Of a stretch of DNA of 64,000 bases, positions 1 through 8,928 are shown in pieces. The stretch's first letter is position 1. Each line of letters opens with the position of its first letter. The translations under genes and the position numbers were made by a program. This DNA comes from JAGVSR01 sp963778225. GTDB lineage: Bacteria; Pseudomonadota; Alphaproteobacteria; Rhizobiales; Hyphomicrobiaceae. A model generated the notes under the pieces. The model did no database searches. It was given only the letters and a program-made list of their open reading frames with translations, and was not told the origin of the DNA. The stretch covers positions 62,001 through 126,000 of the forward strand of contig CAVZTR010000012.1 of the NCBI GenBank assembly GCA_963778225.1. Reading direction: 5' to 3'.

Positions 1-92
1 CGGACGCCTTGGGGCTGAGCGCCCTGCCCGCCTTGCGGACGTTGCGCCGGCCATCCTCCCGGAGGTGTCTGTGGACTGTCGGAGCGGGACAT
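1..92 (-). CDS. SPOR-domain-type protein, N-terminal fragment (runs off the window)
   Basis: An open frame runs to the left edge from an ATG at 92; an AAGGA lies eight to nine bases upstream. A second in-frame ATG at 101 touches that AAGGA and is a poorer start. The visible protein begins MSRSDSPQTPPGGWPAQRP and continues Gln/Gly/Pro-rich, like the flexible N-terminus of cell-division SPOR proteins. In many alphaproteobacteria a SPOR-domain gene directly follows argS on the same strand, as here (84 bases apart). No SPOR domain is visible, so the family call rests on context and composition. Confidence 0.45.
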   Translation of the reverse strand, partial: MSRSDSPQTPPGGWPAQRPQGGQGAQPQGV

Positions 93-176
93 TGCGATCA
101 TTCCTTCAGCTTGAGGCCGTCAGCCCCACACCTGTGGAGTTTGAAGACCCTGCTCGAATCGGCGTTACGGCCAAAT

Positions 177-1988
177 CTAGCGCATGGTTTCCGGGGCCTC
201 GACCCCGAGAACTCCAAGACCTGAGGATATCACCGCACGCGTCGCCTCAACGAGCGCACACCGCGCGATCGTCAGGCCCCCGTCTTTTGCCTGGATAAAA
301 CGCAAATGTGGCAAATCATTGCCGCGCGTCCATAAACCATGGAAAGCAGAAGCCAGATCATAGAGATAGAAGGCCAGGCGGTGGGGTTCGCGTGCGTCCG
401 CCGCGGTGGCGATCAAGCGGGGGTAGTGGGCGAGTTTGCGGACAAGATCGAACTCGGCGGGATCGGTCAGCTGCGACAAGTCAGCTTTGGCGAGCGACGC
501 CTTCGAGATGTCCAGCGACGGCAGCTGCTCAGCGACGTTGCGGAATACACTCGATGCGCGTGCATGGGCGTACTGCACATAGAAGACGGGATTATCCTTC
601 GACTGCTCGGTGACTTTGGCGAAGTCGAAGTCCAGCGGTTCGAGCTCTTTCCGGTAGAGCATCATGAAGCGAACGGGATCCCGGCCGACTTCATCGACGA
701 CATCACGCAGGGTGACGAAGGTGCCGGCGCGCTTCGACATCTTGAACGGCTCGCCGCCCTTATAGAGTTTGACGAGCTGCACGACCTTGATTTCGAGATC
801 GGTGGTGCCGCCGCGCGTTCGCCAGGATTTCAGCTTGCCCTTCTGATCGCGTTCGAGCACGCCGCCTGCGAGGGCTGCAACAGCCGCCAACATGCGCGGA
901 ATGTAGCCGATGTGATCGGCGCCGAAGACGTTGATCAGGTGCGGAAAGCCGCGGCTGATTTTGTCGAAATGGTAGGCGATATCTCCGGCGAAGTAGGTGT
1001 ATGTGCCGTCCGACTTTTGCAGCGCACGATCCATGTCGTCGCCGAATTCTGTCGATTTGAAGAGCGTCTGCTCGCGGTCTTCCCATTCCTCATCGTCGTG
1101 CCCGAGCGGTTTGGCGAGGCGGCCTTCGTAGATGAGGTCCTTCTTGCGCAAGGCCTCAATGGCAGCGCGCACTTGATCAACGCCGCCGCGCGATAGCGAC
1201 GCTTCCGAGACGAACGCGTCGTGCCGAATGTTCAACGCGGCGAGGTCATCCTTGATCATGACGAGCATGGCGGCGATGGCTTCGTCACGGAAGAGCGCCA
1301 GCCACTCTGCTTCAGGCTTGCCGACGAACGTCTTGCCGTACTTTTCCGCGAGCACGGCGCCGATCGGCTTCAGGTAATCGCCGGGATAGAGGCCCTCGGG
1401 AATCTCGCCGATCTGTTCGCCCAGCGCTTCGCGATAGCGCAGGTGAGCGGAGCGGGCGAGCACATCGACCTGACCGCCGGCATCGTTGATGTAATATTCG
1501 CGGGTGACTTTATAGCCGGAGAAGGCGAGCAGATTGGCGAGCGCGTCCCCGAACACCGCACCGCGACAATGGCCGACATGCATGGGGCCGGTCGGGTTGG
1601 CGGAGACGTATTCGACGTTGACGCCATCGGGTTTAGGCGCGCCGCGGCCGTAGGCAGCGCCATCTGTCACAATCGACGTGATGAGTTGCTGCCAGAACGC
1701 GGGCGTCATCGTCAGGTTGAGGAAGCCGGGACCGGCGACGGCCACGGATGCGATTTCAGGATCGGTTTCGAGTTTCGCCTTGAGCGCTTCGGCGAGGTCG
1801 CGGGGCTTCATGCCAGCCGGCTTCGACAGCGCCATCGCGACGTTGGAGGCGAGATCGCCGTGGGTCGTGTCGCGGGGCGTTTCGACTTCAATGTGGGGCA
1901 GCGCCACGTCGCGCGGGATCAGACCTTCCACCTTGAGGTCGGCGAGCACGGCCGCGATCTTGGCTTCGACGTGAGTGAAGACGTTCAT
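177..1988 (-). CDS. argS: arginyl-tRNA synthetase
   Basis: Class I cytoplasmic aminoacyl-tRNA synthetase that charges tRNA-Arg. The 603-residue product has the usual ArgS length. The HIGH signature is HVGH (residues 137-140) within NPTGPMHVGH, and the KMSKS-loop equivalent reads FKMSKRAGTFV. The C-terminus carries the DALR-type anticodon-binding region ending near LGVEAPETMR. It lies downstream of dgt (about 105 bases) and upstream of the SPOR-type gene, the conserved dgt-argS-SPOR order of Rhizobiales-like genomes, probably one transcript. Confidence 0.97.
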   Translation of the reverse strand: MNVFTHVEAKIAAVLADLKVEGLIPRDVALPHIEVETPRDTTHGDLASNVAMALSKPAGMKPRDLAEALKAKLETDPEIASVAVAGPGFLNLTMTPAFWQQLITSIVTDGAAYGRGAPKPDGVNVEYVSANPTGPMHVGHCRGAVFGDALANLLAFSGYKVTREYYINDAGGQVDVLARSAHLRYREALGEQIGEIPEGLYPGDYLKPIGAVLAEKYGKTFVGKPEAEWLALFRDEAIAAMLVMIKDDLAALNIRHDAFVSEASLSRGGVDQVRAAIEALRKKDLIYEGRLAKPLGHDDEEWEDREQTLFKSTEFGDDMDRALQKSDGTYTYFAGDIAYHFDKISRGFPHLINVFGADHIGYIPRMLAAVAALAGGVLERDQKGKLKSWRTRGGTTDLEIKVVQLVKLYKGGEPFKMSKRAGTFVTLRDVVDEVGRDPVRFMMLYRKELEPLDFDFAKVTEQSKDNPVFYVQYAHARASSVFRNVAEQLPSLDISKASLAKADLSQLTDPAEFDLVRKLAHYPRLIATAADAREPHRLAFYLYDLASAFHGLWTRGNDLPHLRFIQAKDGGLTIARCALVEATRAVISSGLGVLGVEAPETMR

Positions 1989-2093
1989 TCCAGAGAATCC
2001 CTTAGTCGGTGCGGCGACTACCGCTCCTGCGGATGCTGCCCGTCACCCCAAGCTTCTCCCTGTCGAAATCGACGGGGGTGTGGGTGCGCGCGT

Positions 2094-3329
2094 CTATCGC
2101 AATTCCGGGGTTTCGGCAAACAGGCGGCGATGTTCGGCGATGGCATAGCGATCGGTCTGGCCGGCGAGATAGTCGGCGGCGAGGCGTGCGCGTTGGCGGG
2201 GTTCCAAGCTTTCGCTGATGGCTTGCCAGGTTTCCGGCAGCGCGGTGCGGTGGTTGGGATCGGCATAGCACGTGAACAAATCCCGCACGATGCCTTCGGC
2301 GGCGGTCATGACGCGCAGCACGCGAGGATGGCGGTAGACGCGATCGAAGAGAACGGCCCGCAGAGCCGCCAGGTCGGCCCACATCGGGGCGGAGAAGCGG
2401 ATCACACGGCGACCGGCGGAACGGATGACGTCCGGTGAACGGGGCGCCAGGGTGGCAAGTTCCTCGCGGCTTTCGAGCACGACATCTCGGATCAGGGCGG
2501 TGATCATCCGGCGGGTGACTTCGAACACAGCGCGGCTGTTATCGGCTCCCGCCCCTTCCGCAATCACAGCAGAGGCGAATGCGCCGACGAACGGCACGTC
2601 GGTCAGGCTTGCGAGCGAAAGCAGTCCGGCGCGCAGACCATCGTCCACGTCGTGGGTGAGATAGGCAATGTCGTCGGAAAGCGCCGCGACCTGCGCTTCA
2701 CTGCTGGGCCAGCTTTCTGGTTCAAGAGACCGCCACGTTTCAATCGGCCGAATGACCTTTAGAATGGCCGCGGCCTTCTCATTCGTCAGCGGGCCATTGT
2801 GCTTGGCGAGCCCTTCGAGCGTTTCCCACGTCAGATTGAGCCCGTCGAAGGAGCGATACTTGCGTTCGAGCGCTGTGACGACGCGCAGGCTTTGTGCGTT
2901 GTGGTCGAAGCCGCCGTGGTCGGCGATCGCCTCGTCCAGCGCGCGCTCGCCTGCGTGGCCGAACGGGGGGTGGCCGAGATCATGGGCGAGAGCGAGGGCC
3001 TCGGCGAGATCTTCATCGAGACGAAGCTGGCGGGCTATGGTGCGTGCGATCTGCGCGACTTCGAGGCTATGGGTGAGGCGCGTCCGGTAGTGGTCGCCCT
3101 CATGGTAGAGGAAGACCTGCGTCTTATGAGTGAGGCGGCGGAACGCGGTGGCGTGCAGAATTCGGTCACGGTCGCGCTGGAAGGGGCTGCGGGTCGGGCA
3201 GTCCGGCTCGGAGAAGCGCCGGCCGCGGGACAGGGTCGCGCTGGCTGCATAGGGGCCGGGCGACCGCTCGCCGGGTTGCAGATCCGCGCCGTAGTCCCGG
3301 CTCTCTGGTTTGGCTGTTCGCGCGGTCAT
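2094..3329 (-). CDS. dgt: deoxyguanosinetriphosphate triphosphohydrolase-like protein (HD superfamily)
   Basis: dNTP triphosphohydrolase of the type-2 dGTPase-like family, 411 residues from the ATG at 3329 (MTARTAKPESRDYG). The frame stays open upstream to 3899 but that part is arginine-rich shadow of the opposite strand. Metal-binding HD residues are visible in THSLEVAQIAR and LALAHDLGHPPFGHAGE; DEVDDGLRAG-type residues follow. It hydrolyses dNTPs to nucleoside and tripolyphosphate, controlling dNTP pools. It is divergent from the A-type Fe-S carrier gene (128 bases between), an arrangement common in Rhizobiales. Confidence 0.95.
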   Translation of the reverse strand: MTARTAKPESRDYGADLQPGERSPGPYAASATLSRGRRFSEPDCPTRSPFQRDRDRILHATAFRRLTHKTQVFLYHEGDHYRTRLTHSLEVAQIARTIARQLRLDEDLAEALALAHDLGHPPFGHAGERALDEAIADHGGFDHNAQSLRVVTALERKYRSFDGLNLTWETLEGLAKHNGPLTNEKAAAILKVIRPIETWRSLEPESWPSSEAQVAALSDDIAYLTHDVDDGLRAGLLSLASLTDVPFVGAFASAVIAEGAGADNSRAVFEVTRRMITALIRDVVLESREELATLAPRSPDVIRSAGRRVIRFSAPMWADLAALRAVLFDRVYRHPRVLRVMTAAEGIVRDLFTCYADPNHRTALPETWQAISESLEPRQRARLAADYLAGQTDRYAIAEHRRLFAETPELR

Positions 3330-3457
3330 CCGTGTCCGGTCGTCCGTGGCGAGGGGTTTGACAGGTGCTCGTTGGTCCCTATCTTCCTTGAGAGCGAAAC
3401 GCCAGCGCCATGGCAATCCACCACCCGGCGCTTTGGTGGCCAACCCACGGGAATCCC

Positions 3458-3790
3458 ATGAGCGAACCGTCCGTAGTCGTGACTGCCCCTGCCGCCCGGC
3501 GAATTGCCGAGATTGTGGCGTCCGAGCCCGCCGGCACGATGCTTCGCGTCGCGGTGGAAGGCGGCGGCTGTTCGGGCTTCCAATACCGATACGACCTGAC
3601 GCGGGAGGCCGCGCCCGAAGACATCGTGATCGAGCGGGATGGTGCGAAGGTGCTGATCGATCCGGTGTCGCTGGAATATCTCTCGGGATCGGAGATCGAT
3701 TTCGTGGACGATCTGATCGGCGCATCGTTCCAGATCCGCAATCCGCAGGCGACATCGTCGTGCGGATGTGGCACGAGCTTTTCGCTCTAG
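3458..3790 (+). CDS. erpA: A-type iron-sulfur cluster carrier/insertion protein
   Basis: A 110-residue A-type carrier that delivers Fe-S clusters to apo-proteins. The three expected cysteines are present: Cys in GGGCSGFQY and the C-terminal pair in SSCGCGTSF. The start chosen is the ATG at 3458 (MSEPSVVVTAPAARRI); an in-frame ATG at 3410 would add 16 residues not typical of the family. It is divergent from dgt. ErpA versus IscA/SufA cannot be separated from sequence alone; the solitary position outside a suf/isc cluster favours ErpA. Confidence 0.9.
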   Translation: MSEPSVVVTAPAARRIAEIVASEPAGTMLRVAVEGGGCSGFQYRYDLTREAAPEDIVIERDGAKVLIDPVSLEYLSGSEIDFVDDLIGASFQIRNPQATSSCGCGTSFSL

Positions 3791-3822
3791 AGGCCGCCCA
3801 TAAATCGAAGTTCGCGCCGTTC

Positions 3823-4602
3823 ATGAAAGTCGTCACCTGGAACATCAACGGCGTGAAGGCGCGGCTGGAGATTGCGCTGACGTACCTGCGCGAGACCAAA
3901 CCGGACGTGATCGGGTTTCAGGAGATCAAATCGGTCGATGAGGGCTTTCCGCGCGAGGCCTTCGAAGACCTCGGGTACAAGGTCGCCACGCATGGGCAAA
4001 AGGGGTTCAACGGCGTCGCGATCCTGTCGCGGCTTCCGATGGAGGACGTGACGCGGGGCCTGCCCGGCGGGGATGGCGACGAGCAATCGCGCTACATCGA
4101 GGCGACCATCATCGATGGGGGTCTCGCGATCCGCTTTGCATCGCTTTATCTGCCGAACGGTAATCCGATCGGGACCGAGAAGTTTTCCTACAAACTGGCG
4201 TGGATGGATCGTCTGGAGGCCCAGGCGCGCAAGCTATTGAAGAGCGAAATGCCGGTGGTGCTGGCGGGGGATTACAACGTGATCCCGGAACCGGTGGATG
4301 CCAAGCGTCCCGCCGCGTGGACGAGCGATGCGCTGTTTCAGCCGGAGAGCCGCGCCATGCTGCGCCGTATCGAGGCGCTTGGGCTGACGGATGCGGTGCG
4401 GGCGTGCCATCCGGGTCCGGGCGTTTATACCTTCTGGGACTATCAGGCGGGTGCCTGGCAGAAGGACGACGGCATCCGCATCGATCACATTCTGCTGTCG
4501 CCGCAGGCGGCGGACCGGCTGCAAAGTGCGGGTGTCGATCGCTTTACGCGCGCCTGGGAAAAGCCCTCCGACCATGTGCCGGTGTGGGTGGAACTGGGAT
4601 GA
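3823..4602 (+). CDS. xthA: exodeoxyribonuclease III
   Basis: Exonuclease III/AP endonuclease of base-excision repair, 259 residues. The start MKVVTWNINGVKAR is the canonical family N-terminus with catalytic Asn; GFQEIKS carries the metal-binding Glu, VVLAGDYNVIPEP the Asp/Asn pair, and PSDHVPVWVEL the catalytic Asp-His at the C-terminus. It lies 32 bases after the Fe-S carrier gene on the same strand, so the two may be cotranscribed. Confidence 0.96.
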   Translation: MKVVTWNINGVKARLEIALTYLRETKPDVIGFQEIKSVDEGFPREAFEDLGYKVATHGQKGFNGVAILSRLPMEDVTRGLPGGDGDEQSRYIEATIIDGGLAIRFASLYLPNGNPIGTEKFSYKLAWMDRLEAQARKLLKSEMPVVLAGDYNVIPEPVDAKRPAAWTSDALFQPESRAMLRRIEALGLTDAVRACHPGPGVYTFWDYQAGAWQKDDGIRIDHILLSPQAADRLQSAGVDRFTRAWEKPSDHVPVWVELG

Positions 4603-4628
4603 AGGGCGACGCCCTCGTCGTCCGTTTC

Positions 4629-4913
4629 TCAGTCGTGGATCCGCTTCGGCGACTTGCCATCCGGTGTCAGCGCTGGCCCGGTGGCGTCGTTTTCGAAGCT
4701 GCTACCGTTGGCGATGTCGAGCACGCCAAAATCCTTCGATCGCGAATGTGCGCTCGCGACACCACTTTCAATTGCGCGTAATCCGCGGTTTAATAGCTCT
4801 CGGACTGCGGCGGCGCGGCTTGGCATGCGCGTTTTGTATCTGAAGTCGTCCACGGCACGCAGTTCATCTATCGTCAGCATGATCTGCAGGCGTTCTTCGC
4901 GCTCCCTGTTCAT
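4629..4913 (-). CDS. ribbon-helix-helix DNA-binding protein
   Basis: A 94-residue protein whose first half matches a ribbon-helix-helix fold: a beta-strand RLQIMLT, helix IDELRAVDDFRYKTR, the conserved turn MPSRAAAVREL, and helix LLNRGLRAIES. The C-terminal 45 residues are polar and lack a recognised domain. RHH proteins of this type are small dimeric repressors. It is divergent from a single-domain response regulator with about 180 bases between, so it could autoregulate or control that gene. No toxin partner is adjacent. Targets are not inferable. Confidence 0.75.
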   Translation of the reverse strand: MNREREERLQIMLTIDELRAVDDFRYKTRMPSRAAAVRELLNRGLRAIESGVASAHSRSKDFGVLDIANGSSFENDATGPALTPDGKSPKRIHD

Positions 4914-5096
4914 TTGTCACCTCCCAAGCTGCCCTCCCAAAGCTAACAAACCGTACTTGCCGGAAGAAACGCACTGCCCCTAACTGAGTTCCACGGCGCA
5001 CACCCGCAACACGCAGCGAACAGTGCACTTGGCCAACTGATCTAATTGAAATCGAACGGAAAAGTGCGATTTATAAGTGACCCGTGGAGGTCGTGT

Positions 5097-5507
5097 ATGC
5101 GTGTATTGCTCGTCGAAGATGAACTGCTGATCTCAATGATGCTGGAAGATGAACTCGCCCTGCTGGGACATTGCGTGGCGGGGGTGGCCACCACTGTCGA
5201 GGGCGGGTTGGCGCTGCTGCAAACCGCGTCACCGGATTTCGCTCTCGTCGATTTCCAATTGGCCGATGGCGAGTGTCACGAGCTGATTGCGGATTTGAAG
5301 ATGCGCCGAATTCCATTCGCACTTGTGACGGGCGCACAGATCGACAAGGCCGACGCTCGGATTGGGAACATCGACGTGCTGACAAAACCGCTGGACCTCG
5401 ATCGGCTGACCGCGGTTCTGAATCGGTTCACGAGTTCGTCGGAGCGTGGTGGTGCATCCGTTGGGGGACGTGCCTCTTTCCAACTGTCGCTGGCGGCAGA
5501 GGGATAG
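5097..5507 (+). CDS. single-domain response regulator (REC only)
   Basis: A 136-residue receiver-domain protein. MRVLLVEDELLI carries the acidic pair, FALVDFQL the phospho-acceptor Asp, ALVTGA the conserved Thr, and DVLTKPLD the conserved Lys. After the domain only about 25 Ser/Gly-rich residues remain, so there is no output domain. The ATG at 5097 follows GGAGG by six bases; the upstream in-frame ATG at 5046 has no good ribosome site. No histidine kinase is adjacent. It probably acts as a phospho-relay or protein-binding switch. Confidence 0.88.
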   Translation: MRVLLVEDELLISMMLEDELALLGHCVAGVATTVEGGLALLQTASPDFALVDFQLADGECHELIADLKMRRIPFALVTGAQIDKADARIGNIDVLTKPLDLDRLTAVLNRFTSSSERGGASVGGRASFQLSLAAEG

Positions 5508-5552
5508 GCTGCACTGCGATCGGCGCGATGACCCTTGCGCGCGACGAGCGCG

Positions 5553-6584
5553 TCAGCGGTTATCCGGGTCGCGGGCTTCTGTGCCGACGTCGCGAAGGGT
5601 CGGCGCTGTGGTCCCATACGTGAAGCTTGTCGCGGGAGTGCCTGCGGGCGGCGTACGCACGACGGGCGTAGCGACGGCGGGTTCGCTGGCGCCAGATTTG
5701 ATCGGGCTTACGATTTCACCGTTTTGACACGAGCGCTGCGGTTCCGCGGCGAGCAGGCCAAGTCCGGCAGCATCGCGGGCTTCCGGCTTGCGGCCGAAGC
5801 GATTGCCCCAGGCGGCGACGATGCCGGTCGCCTGCTTGCGGATGCCTTCGCCGGAGCCGCAGTAGATGTTCTGGTAGATGTCCTCGATCCAGAGACGATC
5901 ATAGACGGGGGCGTTCTCCACCGCGATGGCGATGAGTGCCAGAGCCGCGGGTTTGTCCGGTTTCATGTATTTGCCGCGCCAGAGAAGGTCGGCGAGAAAC
6001 GCCTGCGCGCCAGCGTGGCCGCGCTCGGAGAGATCGGCGAGCCAGTGGCGGGCGGTCGCTTCGTCTTCGTCGATGCCTTCGCCGGAGAGCTTCAGCTTGG
6101 CGAGTTCGAACTGGGCATCTTCGTCGGCGAAGGTCGTGGACGCGTTCTGGAGATAGATGACGGCCTGGGCGGGATCGGGCTTCAGCCCGATCTCCTTGAT
6201 GCCGCGGCGGACGTAGCCCGCGAGCGCCGTCAGCGATTTGCCGACGTAGGGCGCACGCGGGTCGTCGTCGGGATCGGCGTCGGCGTATTCGTTGGCGAGG
6301 CGATAAAAGAGTTTGTAGGCCTTGGCGTGGTCGGTGTGAGCGCCGGAGTTGTCGCTGTAGATGCGGGCCAGGTAGTACTCGGCCATGAACTCCTGCTTGG
6401 CGGCCGCGAACTCGAGCGCGGGAATCGCGATCTCATAGTAGCCGCCCTGATAGGCGCTCATGCCCTGCTTCAACGCTTCGCGCGGCGTCGCAAACGTCAC
6501 CGCTTGCGCGAATGCACCAGCGGAGAAGACGGGGAGCAGCGTTGCGAGCAACGCTGCCCGGAGGTGTGTTCTAGATATCCGCAT
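5553..6584 (-). CDS. secreted Sel1-repeat protein, ExoR-like
   Basis: A 343-residue exported protein: a signal peptide (MRISRTHLRAALLATLLPVFSAGAFA) followed by Sel1/TPR-type helical repeats, visible as AEYYLARIYSDNSG, AQFELAKLKLSGEGID and AQAFLADLLWRGKYMKP. The last 70 residues are Pro/Thr/Ala-rich. Length and layout resemble ExoR, the periplasmic negative regulator of the ExoS-ChvI system in Rhizobiales, but ExoR is about 70 residues shorter and other Sel1 proteins look alike. Its start codon overlaps the end of ilvD by 14 bases, suggesting translational coupling to an unrelated biosynthetic gene. Confidence 0.7.
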   Translation of the reverse strand: MRISRTHLRAALLATLLPVFSAGAFAQAVTFATPREALKQGMSAYQGGYYEIAIPALEFAAAKQEFMAEYYLARIYSDNSGAHTDHAKAYKLFYRLANEYADADPDDDPRAPYVGKSLTALAGYVRRGIKEIGLKPDPAQAVIYLQNASTTFADEDAQFELAKLKLSGEGIDEDEATARHWLADLSERGHAGAQAFLADLLWRGKYMKPDKPAALALIAIAVENAPVYDRLWIEDIYQNIYCGSGEGIRKQATGIVAAWGNRFGRKPEARDAAGLGLLAAEPQRSCQNGEIVSPIKSGASEPAVATPVVRTPPAGTPATSFTYGTTAPTLRDVGTEARDPDNR

Positions 6585-8295
6585 AGCAGATGACTTCAGC
6601 CTTTCCTCCGCGATGGGTCACGGCGCCGTAGCGCGCAGGGCCCACCTGATCCGCGAATTTAGCGATCGCGCCAGTCTGGTAAGGGTTATCGGGTGCCTTC
6701 CACGCCTTGCGGCGCTTTTCGAGGACGGCGGCATCGACGTCGAGGTCGAGGGTGCCCTTGTCGGCGTCGATGGTGATGATGTCACCGTTCTCGATGAGGC
6801 CGATGGGGCCGCCGACGGCAGCTTCGGGGCCGACATGGCCGATGCAGAAGCCGCGCGTGGCACCGGAAAAGCGGCCATCGGTGATGAGGGCGACCTTGTC
6901 GCCCATGCCCTGCCCGTAAAGCGCGGACGTGGTGGAGAGCATTTCGCGCATGCCGGGGCCGCCCTTGGGGCCTTCGTAGCGGATGACGAGGACTTCGCCT
7001 TCCTTGAAGTTGCCGGCGCTGACGGCGGCGAAAGCGTCTTCCTCGCATTCAAAAACACGGGCGGGGCCGGAAAACTGCAGCTTCTTCAAGCCGGCAACCT
7101 TCACGATCGCGCCATCGGGAGCGAGCGACCCCTTGAGACCGACCACGCCGCCTGTGGGCGAAAGCGGATTGGAGACCGGATACACGACCTTCTGATTGGT
7201 GTTGAAGGTCACCTTCTCGAGGTTCTCGGCCATGGTCTTGCCCGTCACGGTGATGCAGTCGCCGTGCAGGAATCCGCCATCCAGGAGGGCTTTGAGAACT
7301 TGCGGAACGCCGCCGATCTCGAACACGTCTTTCGCCACATACTGTCCGCCGGGCTTGAGGTCGGCGATGTAGGGCGTGCGCTTGAAGATTTCGGCCACGT
7401 CGAACAGGTCGAACTCGATGCCGACTTCGTTCGCCATTGCGGGCAAGTGAAGCGCGGCATTGGTCGAGCCGCCGGTGGCGGCAACGACGGTGGCGGCGTT
7501 CTCGAACGCCTTGCGGGTGGCGATGTCGCGCGGGCGAAGCTGATCGGCGACGAGACGCATGACGGCCTTGCCGGATGCGGTCGCGTAGCTGTCGCGCTCT
7601 TCGTAAGGGGCGGGCGAGCCGGCGGAACCAGGAAGTGCGAGTCCGATGGCTTCGGACACCATCGCCATCGTGTTGGCAGTAAACTGGCCACCGCAGGCGC
7701 CGGCTGACGGACAGGCGACACATTCGAGTTCGTGCAGGTCTTCGCTCGACATCTTGCCGGCGGAGTGCATGCCGACGCCTTCGAACACGTCGAGCACGGT
7801 GACGTCCTTGCCACGGAACCGACCGGGCAGGATCGAGCCGCCGTACATGAAGACGGACGGCACGTTGAGGCGGAGCATCGCCATCATCGTACCGGGCAGA
7901 GACTTGTCGCAGCCGGCGATGCCGACAAGGGCGTCGTAGCAGTGGCCGCGCATGGTGAGTTCGATGGAATCGGCGATGACTTCGCGCGAGACGAGCGACG
8001 ACTTCATGCCCTGGTGGCCCATGGCGATGCCGTCGGTGACGGTGATGGTGCAGAATTCGCGCGGCGTGCCGCCAGCTTCATTTACACCGGCCTTGGCGGA
8101 CTGCGCCTGACGCATCAACGAAATGTTGCAAGGAGCGGCTTCATTCCAGCACGAGACGACGCCGACGAAGGGACGGTTGATCTGCTCTTCGGTCAGGCCC
8201 ATCGCGTAATAGTACGAACGATGCGGCGCGCGCGACGGACCCACGGTAACGTGGCGGCTCGGCAGCTTCGACTTATCGAACGTCTTCGCGTCCAT
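6571..8295 (-). CDS. ilvD: dihydroxy-acid dehydratase
   Basis: Fe-S dehydratase of valine/isoleucine/pantothenate synthesis, 574 residues from MDAKTFDKSKLPSRHVTVGP. Cluster ligands appear in SCWNEAAPCN, GCDKSLPGT and CPSAGACGGQFTANTM; the C-terminal region DGRFSGATRGFCIGHVGPEAA is diagnostic. The ATG at 8295 is preceded by AAGGA nine bases upstream; an ATG at 8304 abuts that site and one at 8337 would add residues not seen in the family. The ExoR-like gene follows with overlap. Confidence 0.96.
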   Translation of the reverse strand: MDAKTFDKSKLPSRHVTVGPSRAPHRSYYYAMGLTEEQINRPFVGVVSCWNEAAPCNISLMRQAQSAKAGVNEAGGTPREFCTITVTDGIAMGHQGMKSSLVSREVIADSIELTMRGHCYDALVGIAGCDKSLPGTMMAMLRLNVPSVFMYGGSILPGRFRGKDVTVLDVFEGVGMHSAGKMSSEDLHELECVACPSAGACGGQFTANTMAMVSEAIGLALPGSAGSPAPYEERDSYATASGKAVMRLVADQLRPRDIATRKAFENAATVVAATGGSTNAALHLPAMANEVGIEFDLFDVAEIFKRTPYIADLKPGGQYVAKDVFEIGGVPQVLKALLDGGFLHGDCITVTGKTMAENLEKVTFNTNQKVVYPVSNPLSPTGGVVGLKGSLAPDGAIVKVAGLKKLQFSGPARVFECEEDAFAAVSAGNFKEGEVLVIRYEGPKGGPGMREMLSTTSALYGQGMGDKVALITDGRFSGATRGFCIGHVGPEAAVGGPIGLIENGDIITIDADKGTLDLDVDAAVLEKRRKAWKAPDNPYQTGAIAKFADQVGPARYGAVTHRGGKAEVICYADI

Positions 8296-8928
8296 TCTTC
8301 TCATTCCTTTGAAAGCTCGACCAAGGGGAACGGTCATTTACCCGCTCGCGCGGAGCAAATGACCTCGACACACTTGGGAGCTTCGAACGCGTTTCGCTGT
8401 TAGTCGGCGGACCCGCATGCACCCGCGGCGCTGGAACCCTGGTGGGTTTCCTGGCCGCTTCCTGTGTCGCGCCGTTTTGTGGCTCAAAAGAGGCATGTTT
8501 CCAAGCGTTTCGTGGCGCTTCAGCCACATTAACCAGGAACTTTTTTTGCGCGCGCTTCGGCAGGTCACTTCGACCGCGTGTGAACCGGCGCCAGCGTGGT
8601 CTTAGCGGCTGACATTGGCCCGATAGAGGCTCAATGGCGGCATCATGGAGCTATCGCGGAGCGTTCGTGGGGCGGCGGGGATCCTGTGGGGCGGCGGGGA
8701 TCGGCAGCCGGCGCCTGATGGCGCATCGATCGCTGACCCGCGGGAGGCCGAGCGTGCGGCGGGGGCCGCCGACATGATCCCGGCCGACGGACACTTGATC
8801 GGTGCGGAACTCTTTCGATCCCAGCGCGTCGTTACAGCGCCCGCATCCGACCGCATCTTTGCCCGACGTCAGGCGCAATTTTGCGGTTCCGTCGCAGGCA
8901 TCCCAACGAACCGGAGGACCGGGACCCG
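8296..8928. other. intergenic region without a recognised gene
   Basis: About 630 bases between ilvD (minus) and the DUF2939 gene (plus). Open frames here have no recognisable protein features. It contains a 19-base direct repeat (8667-8685 and 8686-8702, core GTGGGGCGGCGGGGATC). The ilvD promoter must lie in its left part; no clear sigma-70 boxes were seen. Confidence 0.6.

Noticed and set aside
2094..3899. Long 601-codon version of dgt
   Set aside because: The part above 3329 is Arg/Ser/Pro-rich and lies opposite the Fe-S carrier gene; family homology begins at the 3329 start.
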